In this document: piece by piece, positions 43,421-53,169 of the stretch
Numbering within the stretch: the stretch's first letter is position 1
How the letters are laid out: each line of letters begins with the position of its first letter
Assembly: GCF_036345995.1 (NCBI RefSeq)
Contig: NZ_CP107796.1
Location: 1,054,001 to 1,118,000, forward strand
Direction: 5' to 3'
Length of the DNA stretch: 64,000 bases
Source of the DNA: Streptomyces sp. NBC_00557
GTDB taxonomy: Bacteria > Actinomycetota > Actinomycetes > Streptomycetales > Streptomycetaceae
The notes under the pieces: model-generated
What the model saw: the letters and a program-made list of their open reading frames with translations, nothing else
Database searches by the model: none
Told to the model about the DNA's origin: nothing
Translations under genes and position numbers: made by a program

Positions 43421-45801
43421 GCGGCCACGTCCGGCACCACGAGACGGGCCGATTCGCCGGGGCCCACCGGGACCACCCGGTCCCGCAGGCAGACGTCGAT
43501 GGGGGCCCGGTCGGAGGCCGGCACGGAGATCTCCAGCAGGCCGCTGCGCAGCCGGAGGTGGACGCCCCAGTGGCCGTGGTAGCGGATGCGGACGCCGTAG
43601 GAGGACAGTTCGGGCAGCGGTACCGGGTCCAGGCACAGGGCGCCGTCGCGGGTCTCCAGGCCGGTCAGTCCGCGCTGGACGAGGTCGAGGGTGCCGGCCA
43701 TGGCGCCGAGGTGGATGCCCTCGCCGGTGGTGCCGCCCTGCAGGTCGGCGATGTCGCCGCGCAGCGCCTCCTGGACGAAGGCCCAGGCGTCGGCGCGGCG
43801 GGCGCGGGTCAGGATCCAGCCGTGGACCAGGCCGCTGAGGGTGGAGCCGTGGCTGGTGCGGTGCAGGTAGTGGTCGACGGTCGCGGTCCACAGCCGCTCG
43901 TCGAGGCGGTGGCCCAGCCGGCGGAAGAGGGAGCGGAGTTCGGGCGCGGAGAAGAGATAGCCGAGCATGAGGACGTCGGCCTGCTTGGACGCCTTGTACC
44001 GGTTGACGCTGTCGCCCTCGGCCTCCAGGATCCGGTCCAGGCGCCGGATGTCCCGGTACCGCTTGCGATAGGCGTCCCAGTCGAGTTCGGCGAGGTCGCC
44101 GTAGCCCTCGAACTGGCTGATCACCCCGTCGTGGAAGGGCACATGGAGGGTGCGGGAGATCTCCTCCCAGCGGGCGGGCTCGTCCTGTTCCAGGCCGGTG
44201 CTCTGGCCGAGTTCGCGGCGGCGCGGCTCGGGCAGGATCCGGAGCAGTTCGAGGGCGCGGGCGAGCACCCAGGCGGCGGTGACGTTGGTGTACGCGTTGT
44301 CGTCCAGGCCCGGCCGGGGCGCGCCGGGGTAGGCGTCGTGGTATTCGTCGGGGCCCATCACGCCCCGGATCCGGTACCGGCCGAGGCGTTCGTCGTAGCC
44401 TGCGGAGTCCGCCCAGAAGCGGGCGATCTGCAGCAGCATCTCGGCGCCCTCGCCGTGCAGGAAGTCGGTGTCGCCGGTGGCCTCGCAGTACTGCCAGATG
44501 TTGTACGCCACCGCCGAGCCGACGTGGTGCTGGAGCCGGGAGTGGTCCGGCACCCAGCGGCCGGAGCGGGGGTTGAGGTGCACCTCCTGGGCCTCCTCGC
44601 GGCCGTCGCTGCCGCTCTGCCACGGATACAGCGCGCCGCGCCGGCCGGTCGCGCGGGCCGCGCGGCAGGCGGCGTCCAGTCGCCGGTGCCGGTAGTGGAG
44701 CAGGGCGTGGGACACCTCGGGCAGGTGCAGGTTCAGGTAGGGCAGGACGAACAGCTCGTCCCAGAAGACGTGGCCGCGGTAGGCCTCGCCGTGCAGCCCG
44801 CGCGCGGGGACGCCGACGTCGAGGTCGGCGGTGTGCGGGGAGAGGGTCTGCAGCACGTGGAACAGGTGCAGGCGCAGGATGGCGCCCGCCTCGCCCGGGA
44901 CCTCCAGCGCGGTGCGCCGCCACAGCTGCTCCCAGGCCCGGGTGTGCGTCTCCAGCAGGTCCTCGAAGCCGGGGGCGGCGCCGACGCGGTCGACGGCGGC
45001 CTCCAGCGGGTCGCCGATGGCGGGGTCGTGCGAGGTGTGCAGGGCGACGGTCTTGTCGAGGGTGACGGCGGCGCCGGGCGCCGGGCGCAGCCGCACGTGC
45101 TGGACGGCGCGCAGGGCCTCCTGGCCCGTCGCCACGGGCGCGTCCGCGGTCATCCGGGCGGCCAGCGCGCACTCGATGCGGGAGGTGCGGGTGTGGCAGC
45201 GCAGCCACATCGCGCCGTGTTCGGCGAGGCCGGTCCGCACCTGGGTGAGGTGCCGGCCGTCCAGGTCGCGGTAGCGGGCCACGCCGGAGTTGGTGACGCG
45301 TCCGTCGAGCGCGGCCTCGACCTCCAGGTCGACCGCACGGTCGTCGACGCTGAACTCCGTGCGCAGGGCGGCGAGATGAGGGTCGGCCAGGTGGACGAGC
45401 CGCAGCTGGCGCACGTGCAGGGCGCCGCCGTCGTCGAGGCCGTAGCTGGTACGGCGCTCCAGCAGGCCGGGGTCGAGGTGGAGGGTGAGCCGGTGCTCGG
45501 TGACGGGGGCGGTGTCCGGGGTGAGCCAGGCGCCGCCCGCCGGACGGAAGCGCAGCGGCAGCCAGTTGGGGAGGTTGACCATGTCCTCGTTCTCGATGCG
45601 GCGTCCGGCGACCTCGGACGTGAGCCGGTCGTAGCAGCCGGCCACATAGGTGCCGGGGTAGTGGATGTCGTCGGCGGTGCACTCGGGCAGCGCCCCGCGG
45701 GTGGCGAAGTAGCCGTTGCCCAGGGTGCACAGCGACTCGCGCAGGCGTTCCTCCTCCGGTCGGTAGCCCTCGTACTCCCAGGTGGGTCCCGTCGCGCTCA
45801 C
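43399..45801 (-). CDS. Glycoside hydrolase family 65 (kojibiose/maltose/trehalose phosphorylase-like)
   Basis: An 800-residue enzyme. The N-terminal beta-sandwich starts EYEGYRPEEERLRESLCTLG then GNGYFATRGALPE, typical of GH65. The catalytic general acid is in GVMGPDEYHDAYPG (~residue 484), followed by DDNAYTNVTAAWVL. SHGSTLSGLVHGWI matches the phosphate-binding region of the phosphorylases, so an inverting alpha-glucoside phosphorylase is more likely than a hydrolase. GTG 45801 overlaps the stop of the molybdenum hydroxylase gene (GTGA), making it the last gene of a coupled four-gene operon. The link between sugar phosphorolysis and aldehyde/purine oxidation is not obvious. Confidence 0.9.
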   Translation of the reverse strand: MSATGPTWEYEGYRPEEERLRESLCTLGNGYFATRGALPECTADDIHYPGTYVAGCYDRLTSEVAGRRIENEDMVNLPNWLPLRFRPAGGAWLTPDTAPVTEHRLTLHLDPGLLERRTSYGLDDGGALHVRQLRLVHLADPHLAALRTEFSVDDRAVDLEVEAALDGRVTNSGVARYRDLDGRHLTQVRTGLAEHGAMWLRCHTRTSRIECALAARMTADAPVATGQEALRAVQHVRLRPAPGAAVTLDKTVALHTSHDPAIGDPLEAAVDRVGAAPGFEDLLETHTRAWEQLWRRTALEVPGEAGAILRLHLFHVLQTLSPHTADLDVGVPARGLHGEAYRGHVFWDELFVLPYLNLHLPEVSHALLHYRHRRLDAACRAARATGRRGALYPWQSGSDGREEAQEVHLNPRSGRWVPDHSRLQHHVGSAVAYNIWQYCEATGDTDFLHGEGAEMLLQIARFWADSAGYDERLGRYRIRGVMGPDEYHDAYPGAPRPGLDDNAYTNVTAAWVLARALELLRILPEPRRRELGQSTGLEQDEPARWEEISRTLHVPFHDGVISQFEGYGDLAELDWDAYRKRYRDIRRLDRILEAEGDSVNRYKASKQADVLMLGYLFSAPELRSLFRRLGHRLDERLWTATVDHYLHRTSHGSTLSGLVHGWILTRARRADAWAFVQEALRGDIADLQGGTTGEGIHLGAMAGTLDLVQRGLTGLETRDGALCLDPVPLPELSSYGVRIRYHGHWGVHLRLRSGLLEISVPASDRAPIDVCLRDRVVPVGPGESARLVVPDVAAQPSVTG

Positions 45802-47945
45802 CCCTCGGACAGCAGGCCGGCGAGGATCCGGTCGGGGGTGAGGGGCAGTTCGCGGAAGCGGATGCCGGTGGCGTGGTGGACGGCGTTGCCGATGGCGGCG
45901 GCGGCGCCGACGATGCCGATCTCGCCGATGCCCTTGCTGCCCATGGGGTTGAGGTGCGGGTCGTCCTCGTCGATCCAGTGCGCCTCGACGGCGGGGACGT
46001 CGGCGTGCGCGGGCACGTGGTAGGAGGCGAGATCCGCCTCGGTGAAGTCGCCGAACACCGGGTCCAGGGTGCTGCCCTCGGTGAGGGCCATGCCGAGACC
46101 CATCACCATGCCGCCGGTGAACTGGGAGCGTGCGGTACGGGCGTTGAGGATCCGCCCGGCGGCGAAGACGCCGAGCAGCCGCCGCACCCGGGTCTCGCCG
46201 GTGACGGTGTCGACGGCGACCTCGGCGAACTGGGCGCCGAAGGCGTGCCGGGCGTACGGGCTGTCGGCGTCGGCCTCGCCGGCGGTGTCGGCGCGGGTCT
46301 CGATGCCCTCGGCGGGCGGCGGTCCGGGGTGCCCGGCGAGCCGGGACGCCAGTTCGGTGCACGCCTTGTGCACGGCCCAGCCCCAGGACGCGGTGCCGGT
46401 GGAGCCGCCGGCCAGCCACGCGGACGGCAGGTCGCTGTGCCCGATCTCGGTGCGGACCCGGTCGAGGGGCGCGCCGAGGGCGTCGGCGGCGATCTGGGTG
46501 AGGACGGTACGGGCCCCGGTGCCGATGTCGGTGGCGTTGATCCGGACGGTGAAGGTGCCGTCGGGCAGGGCGCGGGCGGCCGCGGTGGCCGGGACGGCCG
46601 AGGCAGGGTAGGTGGCGGCGGCCACGCCGGTGCCGATGAGCAGCGGGCCCTCGGCGCGGCTGCGGGGGCGCGGGTCGCGGTCGGCCCAGCCGAAGCGGCG
46701 GGCGCCCTCGTGCAGGCACTCCACCAGGTGCCGGCTGCTGAACGGCTTGCCGCTGCCCGGTTCCCGCTCGGGGTCGTTGCGCACCCGGAGCTCCACCGGG
46801 TCCATGCCGAGCGCGTCGGCGAGTTCGTCGAGGGCGGATTCCAGGGCGTACATGCCGGGCGCCTCGCCGGGGGCGCGCATCCAGGACGGGCCGGGGACGT
46901 CGAGCCGGACCGCCCGGTGGACGCTGAGCAGGGCCGGGGTGGCGTACATGACGCGGGAGGGCACTCCGGCCTGCTCGACGAACTCCCGTACGCGGGAGCT
47001 GTGGGTGGTGACCTCGTGCAGCAGTGCGGCGAGCCGGCCGTCGGCGTGTGCGCCGAGGCGCAGCCGCTGCTCGGTCGGCGCGCGGTGGCCGACGGTGGTG
47101 GGCAGGTACCGGCGGGGGTAGGCGAGGGTGACGGGCCGGCCGGTGCGCCGGGCGGCCAGGGCGGCGAGGACGACGTCGGGGCGCGGGGTGCCCTTGGAGC
47201 CGAAGCCGCCGCCGACGTGCTCGGTGACGACGCGGACGTGCTCCTCCGGCATCCGGAACATGTGGGCGAGGACTTCCCGCACGGTGGTGCCGCCCTGGCT
47301 GGAGGTGTACACGGTGAGCCGGTCCCCGTCCCAGTGGGCGGTGCTGGTGTGCGGCTCCATGGGGTGGTTGTGCAGCGGGGGCACCCGGTAGGTGACGTCG
47401 ACGCGGGTCTCGGCGCCGGCCAGGGCGGCCTCCGGGTCGCCGAACTCGACGCGGCCCGGGAATCCGGCGTTGGTCACCTCCGGCTCGTAGGTGTCCGGGT
47501 GGCCGGGGCGCAGCTCGGCGTCGTGCGGTACGGCGGCGTAGCCGACGCGGACGGCGCGGGCGGCGGCACGGGCCGCCTCCGGGGTCTCGGCGACGGCCAG
47601 GGCCACGCACCAGCCCCGGTGCGGCACGTCCGGGCTCTGCAGGACGGCGAGCGTGCCGTCCTCGGGCTCGGCGAGCCGGGGCGCGTCGCCGGGGGTGAGC
47701 ACGTCGAGGACACCGGGCAGGGCGAGGGCGGCGGAGGTGTCGACGCCGGTGACCCGCCCGCGCGCGACCGTGGCGGGCACGGGCCAGGCGTGCGCCCTGC
47801 CGGCCAGCTGGTACTCCCCGGCGTAGCGGGCGGTGCCCCCCACCTTCAGCGATCCTTCCCGCCGCTCGACGGCGGCGCCGAGGACGCCACCGGCAGGGCG
47901 CCGGGTCTGCGGGGCGGGGTGCTCGTCCGGGGGGTGGGCGGTCAT
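45798..47945 (-). CDS. Xanthine dehydrogenase family molybdopterin-binding subunit (PaoC-like)
   Basis: The 715-residue large subunit of a cytosolic molybdenum hydroxylase. VERREGSLKVGGTARYAGEY starts the ammonia-lyase-like domain; HVGGGFGSKGTPRPDVVLAA is the conserved Mo-cofactor loop; MRAPGEAPGMYALESALDEL and the catalytic Glu in SKGIGEIGIVGAAAAIGNAV (~680) are present. Substrates in the family are aldehydes, purines or other N-heterocycles. It lies downstream of the FAD and 2Fe-2S subunit genes, in the order of paoABC/yagTSR. Confidence 0.93.
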   Translation of the reverse strand: MTAHPPDEHPAPQTRRPAGGVLGAAVERREGSLKVGGTARYAGEYQLAGRAHAWPVPATVARGRVTGVDTSAALALPGVLDVLTPGDAPRLAEPEDGTLAVLQSPDVPHRGWCVALAVAETPEAARAAARAVRVGYAAVPHDAELRPGHPDTYEPEVTNAGFPGRVEFGDPEAALAGAETRVDVTYRVPPLHNHPMEPHTSTAHWDGDRLTVYTSSQGGTTVREVLAHMFRMPEEHVRVVTEHVGGGFGSKGTPRPDVVLAALAARRTGRPVTLAYPRRYLPTTVGHRAPTEQRLRLGAHADGRLAALLHEVTTHSSRVREFVEQAGVPSRVMYATPALLSVHRAVRLDVPGPSWMRAPGEAPGMYALESALDELADALGMDPVELRVRNDPEREPGSGKPFSSRHLVECLHEGARRFGWADRDPRPRSRAEGPLLIGTGVAAATYPASAVPATAAARALPDGTFTVRINATDIGTGARTVLTQIAADALGAPLDRVRTEIGHSDLPSAWLAGGSTGTASWGWAVHKACTELASRLAGHPGPPPAEGIETRADTAGEADADSPYARHAFGAQFAEVAVDTVTGETRVRRLLGVFAAGRILNARTARSQFTGGMVMGLGMALTEGSTLDPVFGDFTEADLASYHVPAHADVPAVEAHWIDEDDPHLNPMGSKGIGEIGIVGAAAAIGNAVHHATGIRFRELPLTPDRILAGLLSEG

Positions 47946-47963
47946 GGTTCCTCCTGCGTCGGC

Positions 47964-48955
<992 letters not shown>

Positions 48956-48959
<4 letters not shown>

Positions 48960-49495
48960 CGGATCACGTCCTCGACCGCCTCGACGATGCGCGGGTAGGC
49001 GCCGCAGCGGCACAGGTTGCCGCTCATCCGCTCGCGGATCTCGGTCCGGTCCAGCGGGACGGGCCGGCCGGAGGGGGCCGCGGGATCGGTGACGTGGGAG
49101 GGGTGTCCGGCCGCGGCCTCGGCGAGCATGCCGAGGGCGGAGCAGATCTGGCCGGGGGTGCAGTAGCCGCACTGGAGGGCGTCGCGGTCGAGGAAGGCCC
49201 GCTGCAGCGGGTGCGGCCCCTCGCCGTCGCCGCCGAGGCCCTCGACGGTGGTGATCTCGCTGCCGTCGAGGGCGACCGCGAGCAGCAGGCAGCTGTTGAC
49301 GCGGCGGCCGTCGGCCAGCACGGTGCAGGCACCGCACTGGCCGTGGTCGCAGCCTTTCTTCGACCCGGTCAGACCGAGGTCCTCGCGGAGCAGGTCGAGC
49401 AGGACACGCCGGTGGTCGACGTGCACGGTGTGGGGCTTGCCGTTGACACGAAGGGTGATCTCCGATGCGGCGGGAAGCTGGTTTTCACTGGTCAT
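48956..49495 (-). CDS. 2Fe-2S subunit of the molybdenum hydroxylase (PaoA-like)
   Basis: A 179-residue ferredoxin-type subunit. The plant-type cluster is GCDHGQCGACTVLADGRRVN plus Cys in NSCLLLAVALDG. The second cluster is QCGYCTPGQICSALGML and SGNLCRCGAYPRIVEA. There is no Tat signal at the N-terminus, so the enzyme is probably cytoplasmic, unlike periplasmic PaoA. ATG 49495 follows a GGACGG-rich stretch with a weak site. First gene of the coupled operon 2Fe-2S, FAD, Mo, GH65. Confidence 0.94.
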
Positions 49496-49658
49496 GGCAG
49501 GGATGGCCTTCCGGACGGGCCCTGAGTCCGTCCTGACCGCGTATCCACGCGGCGGCGCCTCACACGTCCGGCGGGCCACACCCGTGCTCAGCGGTGGCGG
49601 ACCAGGTCCGCGAGGTCCGCCGAGGAGACCACCTGCTGCTTCTCCAGGCGCCCCGCGC

Positions 49659-51014
49659 TCAGCCGGTGTATCCGGCGAAGACGCGGGTGTAGTCCCAGTC
49701 GGACTGGTTGACGCCGGAGCAGCTGTCGGCGGGGCCGCCGGTGCAGGGCCGGTCGCGGTTGGCGGACCAGAAGGTGAGCCGGGCGAGGTGGTGGGCCTGG
49801 GCGTAGGCCAGGATGGTGCGGAAGTCGTTCACCGTGACGGTCTCGTTGTTGTCGGTGATGCCGTTCATGGACGAGATGCCCATGTCCCGGTAGGCCTGGT
49901 CGTCGCTGTAGTGGTAGGCGTTCTTCAGTGCGTTCTTCAGGCCCTCGGCGGCCTGCGTGGTGAGGTTGCCCATGTTCTGGCCGGCGCCGCCGAAGTCGAA
50001 CGGCATGATGGCCCAGGCGTCCACGGTGAGCCCGGAGGACGCGGCGCGGTTGATGAGGCTGGTGTCGGGGCCGCTCTGCCCGGTGCCCATCGTGATGTAC
50101 ACCTTCAGACCGGGGTTGTTCGCCTTCACGGTCTTCAGCGCGTCCACGGTGCGCTGCTGCACGGTCGCGCTGCTGTAGGCGTCGGCCTCGATGTCGATGT
50201 CGATCGCCTTCAGGCCGTAGGCGTTGATCACCTTCTGGTAGGCGCCGGCCAGTTCGCCGGCGCTGGAGCACGAGCTCTCCAGTTTGTTGCCGCTGTAGCC
50301 GCCGAAGGACGGGATGACGTCACCGCCGTTCGCCCGCACGGTGGTGACGGTCTGCTGGTCGACGCCGCCGGTCAGCGGGCGGCTGCCGTCCCACTGGGGG
50401 TTGCAGTAGCCGTTGCTGAGCACGAAGGCGAGGGTGAACCACTTCACGCCGGTGGCCCGGGTGATGGTCGTGGGGTCGGGCGGGCTGCCCCAGCCGTTGT
50501 AGAGGTACGGCGCGACGGCCATCGGCGCGGCCGGAGTGCCGCCGCCGGCCGCGGGCGCGGTCCACTTCTGGTTGGCGCCGCCGGTGCAGGTCCAGATCTG
50601 TGTCCGGGTGCCGTTGGCGGAGTTGTTGTCCGTGACGTCCAGGCACTTGTCGGCCTGCGGGTTGACGATGTCGTGGGCTGCGGTGACGGTCCACTTCTGG
50701 TTCGCGCCGCCGGTACAGCTCCACAGCTGCACCTTGGCGCCGTCGGCGGTCGAATTGCCGGTCACGTCGAGGCACTTGCCCAGCGCCCGGATGGTGCCGT
50801 CGCTGCCGACGGTCCACTGCTGGGCGTTGGTGCCGTTGCAGTCGTAGAGCTGGACGGGCGTGCCGTCGGCCGAGCCGGCCCCGGCGACGTCGAGGCACTT
50901 GCCGGCGAGCCCGGTGATGGCGCCGGTGGCGGCCTGGGCGGGGGCAGCGGTGACGAGTCCGGCCGAGAGCGCCAGGACGCCGAGGGAAACCGCCAGGGGG
51001 AGGGGTCTGGCCAT
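49659..51014 (-). CDS. Secreted GH18 chitinase with N-terminal ricin-type lectin module
   Basis: A 451-residue exported enzyme. Signal peptide (LALSAGLVTAAPAQA-ATG), then a ricin B-type beta-trefoil with three repeats ending QQW or QKW (~residues 30-155). The catalytic GH18 barrel begins APYLYNGWGSPP and carries the D-x-D-x-E motif in LKAIDIDIEADAYS (~273), the acid Glu being last. VDAWAIMPFDFGGAG and the end FAGYTG are usual for these chitinases. It degrades chitin outside the cell for carbon and nitrogen. ATG 51014 has GAAAGG upstream. A promoter with a DasR-like site is at 51105-51133. Confidence 0.92.
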   Translation of the reverse strand: MARPLPLAVSLGVLALSAGLVTAAPAQAATGAITGLAGKCLDVAGAGSADGTPVQLYDCNGTNAQQWTVGSDGTIRALGKCLDVTGNSTADGAKVQLWSCTGGANQKWTVTAAHDIVNPQADKCLDVTDNNSANGTRTQIWTCTGGANQKWTAPAAGGGTPAAPMAVAPYLYNGWGSPPDPTTITRATGVKWFTLAFVLSNGYCNPQWDGSRPLTGGVDQQTVTTVRANGGDVIPSFGGYSGNKLESSCSSAGELAGAYQKVINAYGLKAIDIDIEADAYSSATVQQRTVDALKTVKANNPGLKVYITMGTGQSGPDTSLINRAASSGLTVDAWAIMPFDFGGAGQNMGNLTTQAAEGLKNALKNAYHYSDDQAYRDMGISSMNGITDNNETVTVNDFRTILAYAQAHHLARLTFWSANRDRPCTGGPADSCSGVNQSDWDYTRVFAGYTG

Positions 51015-51104
51015 GTGCGGGTGGCCTTTCGCGTGGGGGGATAGGGCTCAACACCGATGGGGCGAGCGCGCGTTGAGCTGTCCACCGGCTTTGATTAAGG
51101 CGTG

Positions 51105-51133
51105 AAACTAAAGGTACGGACCAGTGGCGTCAA
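51105..51133 (-). promoter_or_regulatory. Chitinase promoter with DasR-like (dre) operator in the spacer
   Basis: On the minus strand: TTGACG (51133-51128), a 17-base spacer and TAGTTT (51110-51105). The spacer includes ACTGGTCCGTACC (51125-51113), which resembles the DasR site ACTGGTCTAGACCACT at about 11 of 16 positions, the left half being exact. DasR represses chitinase genes until N-acetylglucosamine signals appear, so the placement fits. Confidence 0.55.
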
Positions 51134-51177
51134 GGGGTGCGACGCCAACCCGGCTCCGTGGAAGGCCCCCGCCCCGC

Positions 51178-53079
51178 TCAGGCCGACGGCGCCTCCGCCA
51201 CCGCCGCCGCGGCTTCACCCGCGTCCGCGAACTGCGTCCGGTACAGCTCCGCGTACCGCCCCTGGAGCGCCAGCAGCTCCTCGTGCGTGCCCCGTTCCAC
51301 GATCCGTCCCGCCTCCACGACCAGGATCCGGTCCGCCGCCCGGACCGTGGACAGCCGGTGGGCGATCACCACGGCCGTACGCCCTTCCAGCGCCTCCGTG
51401 AGAGCCTCCTGCACGGCGGCCTCCGAGGTGTTGTCCAGGTGCGCGGTGGCCTCGTCCAGGACGACCACGCGCTGCCGGGCCAGCAGGAGGCGGGCGATGG
51501 TCATCCGCTGGCGTTCCCCGCCGGAGAGCCGGTAGCCGCGCTCGCCGACCACCGTGTCGAGACCGTCGGGCAGGGACCGTACGACATCGGTGAGCCGGGC
51601 CCGGCCGAGCGCGTCCCACAGGTCGTCGTCCGTGGCGTCCGGCCTGGCCAGCAGCAGGTTGGCGCGGACGGTGTCGTGGAAGAGATGGCCGTCCTGGGTG
51701 ACCAGGCCGACCGTGCCGCGCAGGGAGGCGGCGGTCAGGTCGCGGACGTCGGCCCCGCCGATGCGGACCACGCCCGCGTCGACGTCGTACAGGCGCGGCA
51801 GCAGCTGGGCGATGGTCGACTTCCCGGCGCCGGAGGAGCCGACGAGGGCGACCGTCTCGCCGGGTTCGGCGCGGAAGGAGATGCCGTGCAGGACCTCGCT
51901 GCCGCCGCGGGTGTCGAGGGCGGCGACCTCCTCCAGGGAGGCCAGGGAGACCTGGTCGGCCGAGGGGTAGGAGAAGCGGACGTCGTCGAACTCGATGGCG
52001 ACCGGGCCCTCGGGGACCTCGCGGGCGTCCGGCTTCTCCTCGATGAGCGGCTGGAGGTCGAGCACCTCGAAGACCCGCTCGAAGCTGACGAGCGCGCTCA
52101 TCACCTCCACCCGGGCGCCGGCGAGCGCGGTGAGCGGGGCGTACAGCCGGGTCAGCAGCAGGGCGAGGGAGACGACCGCGCCGGCCTGCAGGGTGCCGTG
52201 CAGCGCGAACCAGCCGCCGAGGCCGTAGACGAGGGCCAGGGCGAGGGCGGAGACCAGGGTCAGGGCGGTGATGAAGACGGACTGGGCGGTGGCTGTGCGC
52301 ACCCCGATGTCCCGGACGCGGGCGGCGCGGGCCGCGAACTCCGCGGACTCCTCCTCGGGGCGGCCGAACAGCTTGACCAGGGTGGCGCCGGGAGCGGAGA
52401 AGCGCTCGGTCATCCGGGTGCCCATGGCCGCGTTCAGCGCCGCCGCCTCCCGCTGCATCCGGGCCATCCGGCTGCCCATGCGGCGGGCGGGCAGCACGAA
52501 CACCGGCAGCAGCACCAGCGCCAGCAGGGTGATCTGCCAGGACAGGGTGAGCATCACGGCCAGGGTGAGCAGCAGCGTGACCAGGTTGCTGACCACGCCG
52601 GAGAGGGTGTTGGCGAACGCCCGCTGGGCGCCGATCACGTCGTTGTTGAGCCGGCTGACGAGCGCGCCCGTACGTGTCCGTGTGAAGAACGCGACCGGCA
52701 TGCGCTGCACATGATCGAACACAGCCGTTCTGAGATCGAGGATCAGCCCCTCCCCGAGCGTCGCCGACAGCCGGCGCCCGAGGATGCCGAGCCCCGCCTC
52801 GGCGAGGGCGACGAGGGCGATGAGCAGGGAGAGCCTGATCACCGTCCCGGAGTCGTGCCCCGCCACGATCGCGTCGACGACGCGGCCGGCGAGTATGGGG
52901 GTCGCCACGGCGAGCAGGGCCGTCACCACCCCGAGCAGGACGAAGCGGACGATGCCCGCGCGGTGCGGGCGGGCGAAGGCGGCGATGCGGCGCAGTGTGG
53001 CGCGGGCGAACGGACGGCGCTCGGACTGCGCGTTCATCACGCTGTGCAGCTGCGTCCATGCGGTGGTCTCCATGCTCAT
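51178..53079 (-). CDS. ABC transporter, fused permease and ATPase (exporter type)
   Basis: A 633-residue half-transporter. Six helices (~40-325; FVLLGVVTALLAVATPILAG, LVSALALALVYGLGG) precede an ATPase with Walker A VGSSGAGKST (~416), Q-loop VTQDGHLF, signature LSGGERQRM (~520), Walker B VVVLDEATAH and H-loop IAHRLSTV. Such exporters expel drugs, lipids or redox-active metabolites as homo- or heterodimers. Upstream is an exact CCTCAA-N6-TTGAGG SoxR-type box, so it probably corresponds to the Streptomyces SoxR-regulated ABC exporter that handles pigmented, redox-cycling antibiotics. The ATG has no ribosome-binding site and may begin the transcript. Confidence 0.93.
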   Translation of the reverse strand: MSMETTAWTQLHSVMNAQSERRPFARATLRRIAAFARPHRAGIVRFVLLGVVTALLAVATPILAGRVVDAIVAGHDSGTVIRLSLLIALVALAEAGLGILGRRLSATLGEGLILDLRTAVFDHVQRMPVAFFTRTRTGALVSRLNNDVIGAQRAFANTLSGVVSNLVTLLLTLAVMLTLSWQITLLALVLLPVFVLPARRMGSRMARMQREAAALNAAMGTRMTERFSAPGATLVKLFGRPEEESAEFAARAARVRDIGVRTATAQSVFITALTLVSALALALVYGLGGWFALHGTLQAGAVVSLALLLTRLYAPLTALAGARVEVMSALVSFERVFEVLDLQPLIEEKPDAREVPEGPVAIEFDDVRFSYPSADQVSLASLEEVAALDTRGGSEVLHGISFRAEPGETVALVGSSGAGKSTIAQLLPRLYDVDAGVVRIGGADVRDLTAASLRGTVGLVTQDGHLFHDTVRANLLLARPDATDDDLWDALGRARLTDVVRSLPDGLDTVVGERGYRLSGGERQRMTIARLLLARQRVVVLDEATAHLDNTSEAAVQEALTEALEGRTAVVIAHRLSTVRAADRILVVEAGRIVERGTHEELLALQGRYAELYRTQFADAGEAAAAVAEAPSA

Positions 53080-53095
53080 GGGAGAGAACGTAGAA

Positions 53096-53113
53096 CCTCA
53101 AGCTTCGTTGAGG
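53096..53113. promoter_or_regulatory. SoxR-type operator upstream of the ABC exporter
   Basis: CCTCAAGCTTCGTTGAGG: the inverted repeat CCTCAA-N6-TTGAGG is the SoxR box pattern. It lies between TTGACC (53117-53112) and a TACGTT/TCTACG -10-like sequence on the minus strand, giving the lengthened spacer typical of MerR-family activated promoters. The predicted start is at or a few bases before ATG 53079. Confidence 0.75.
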
Positions 53114-53169
53114 TCAAGGTCGGCGGCATTTCACCCGCAGTTGGGACGGCGTGGAGAACCTCTTCCGAT

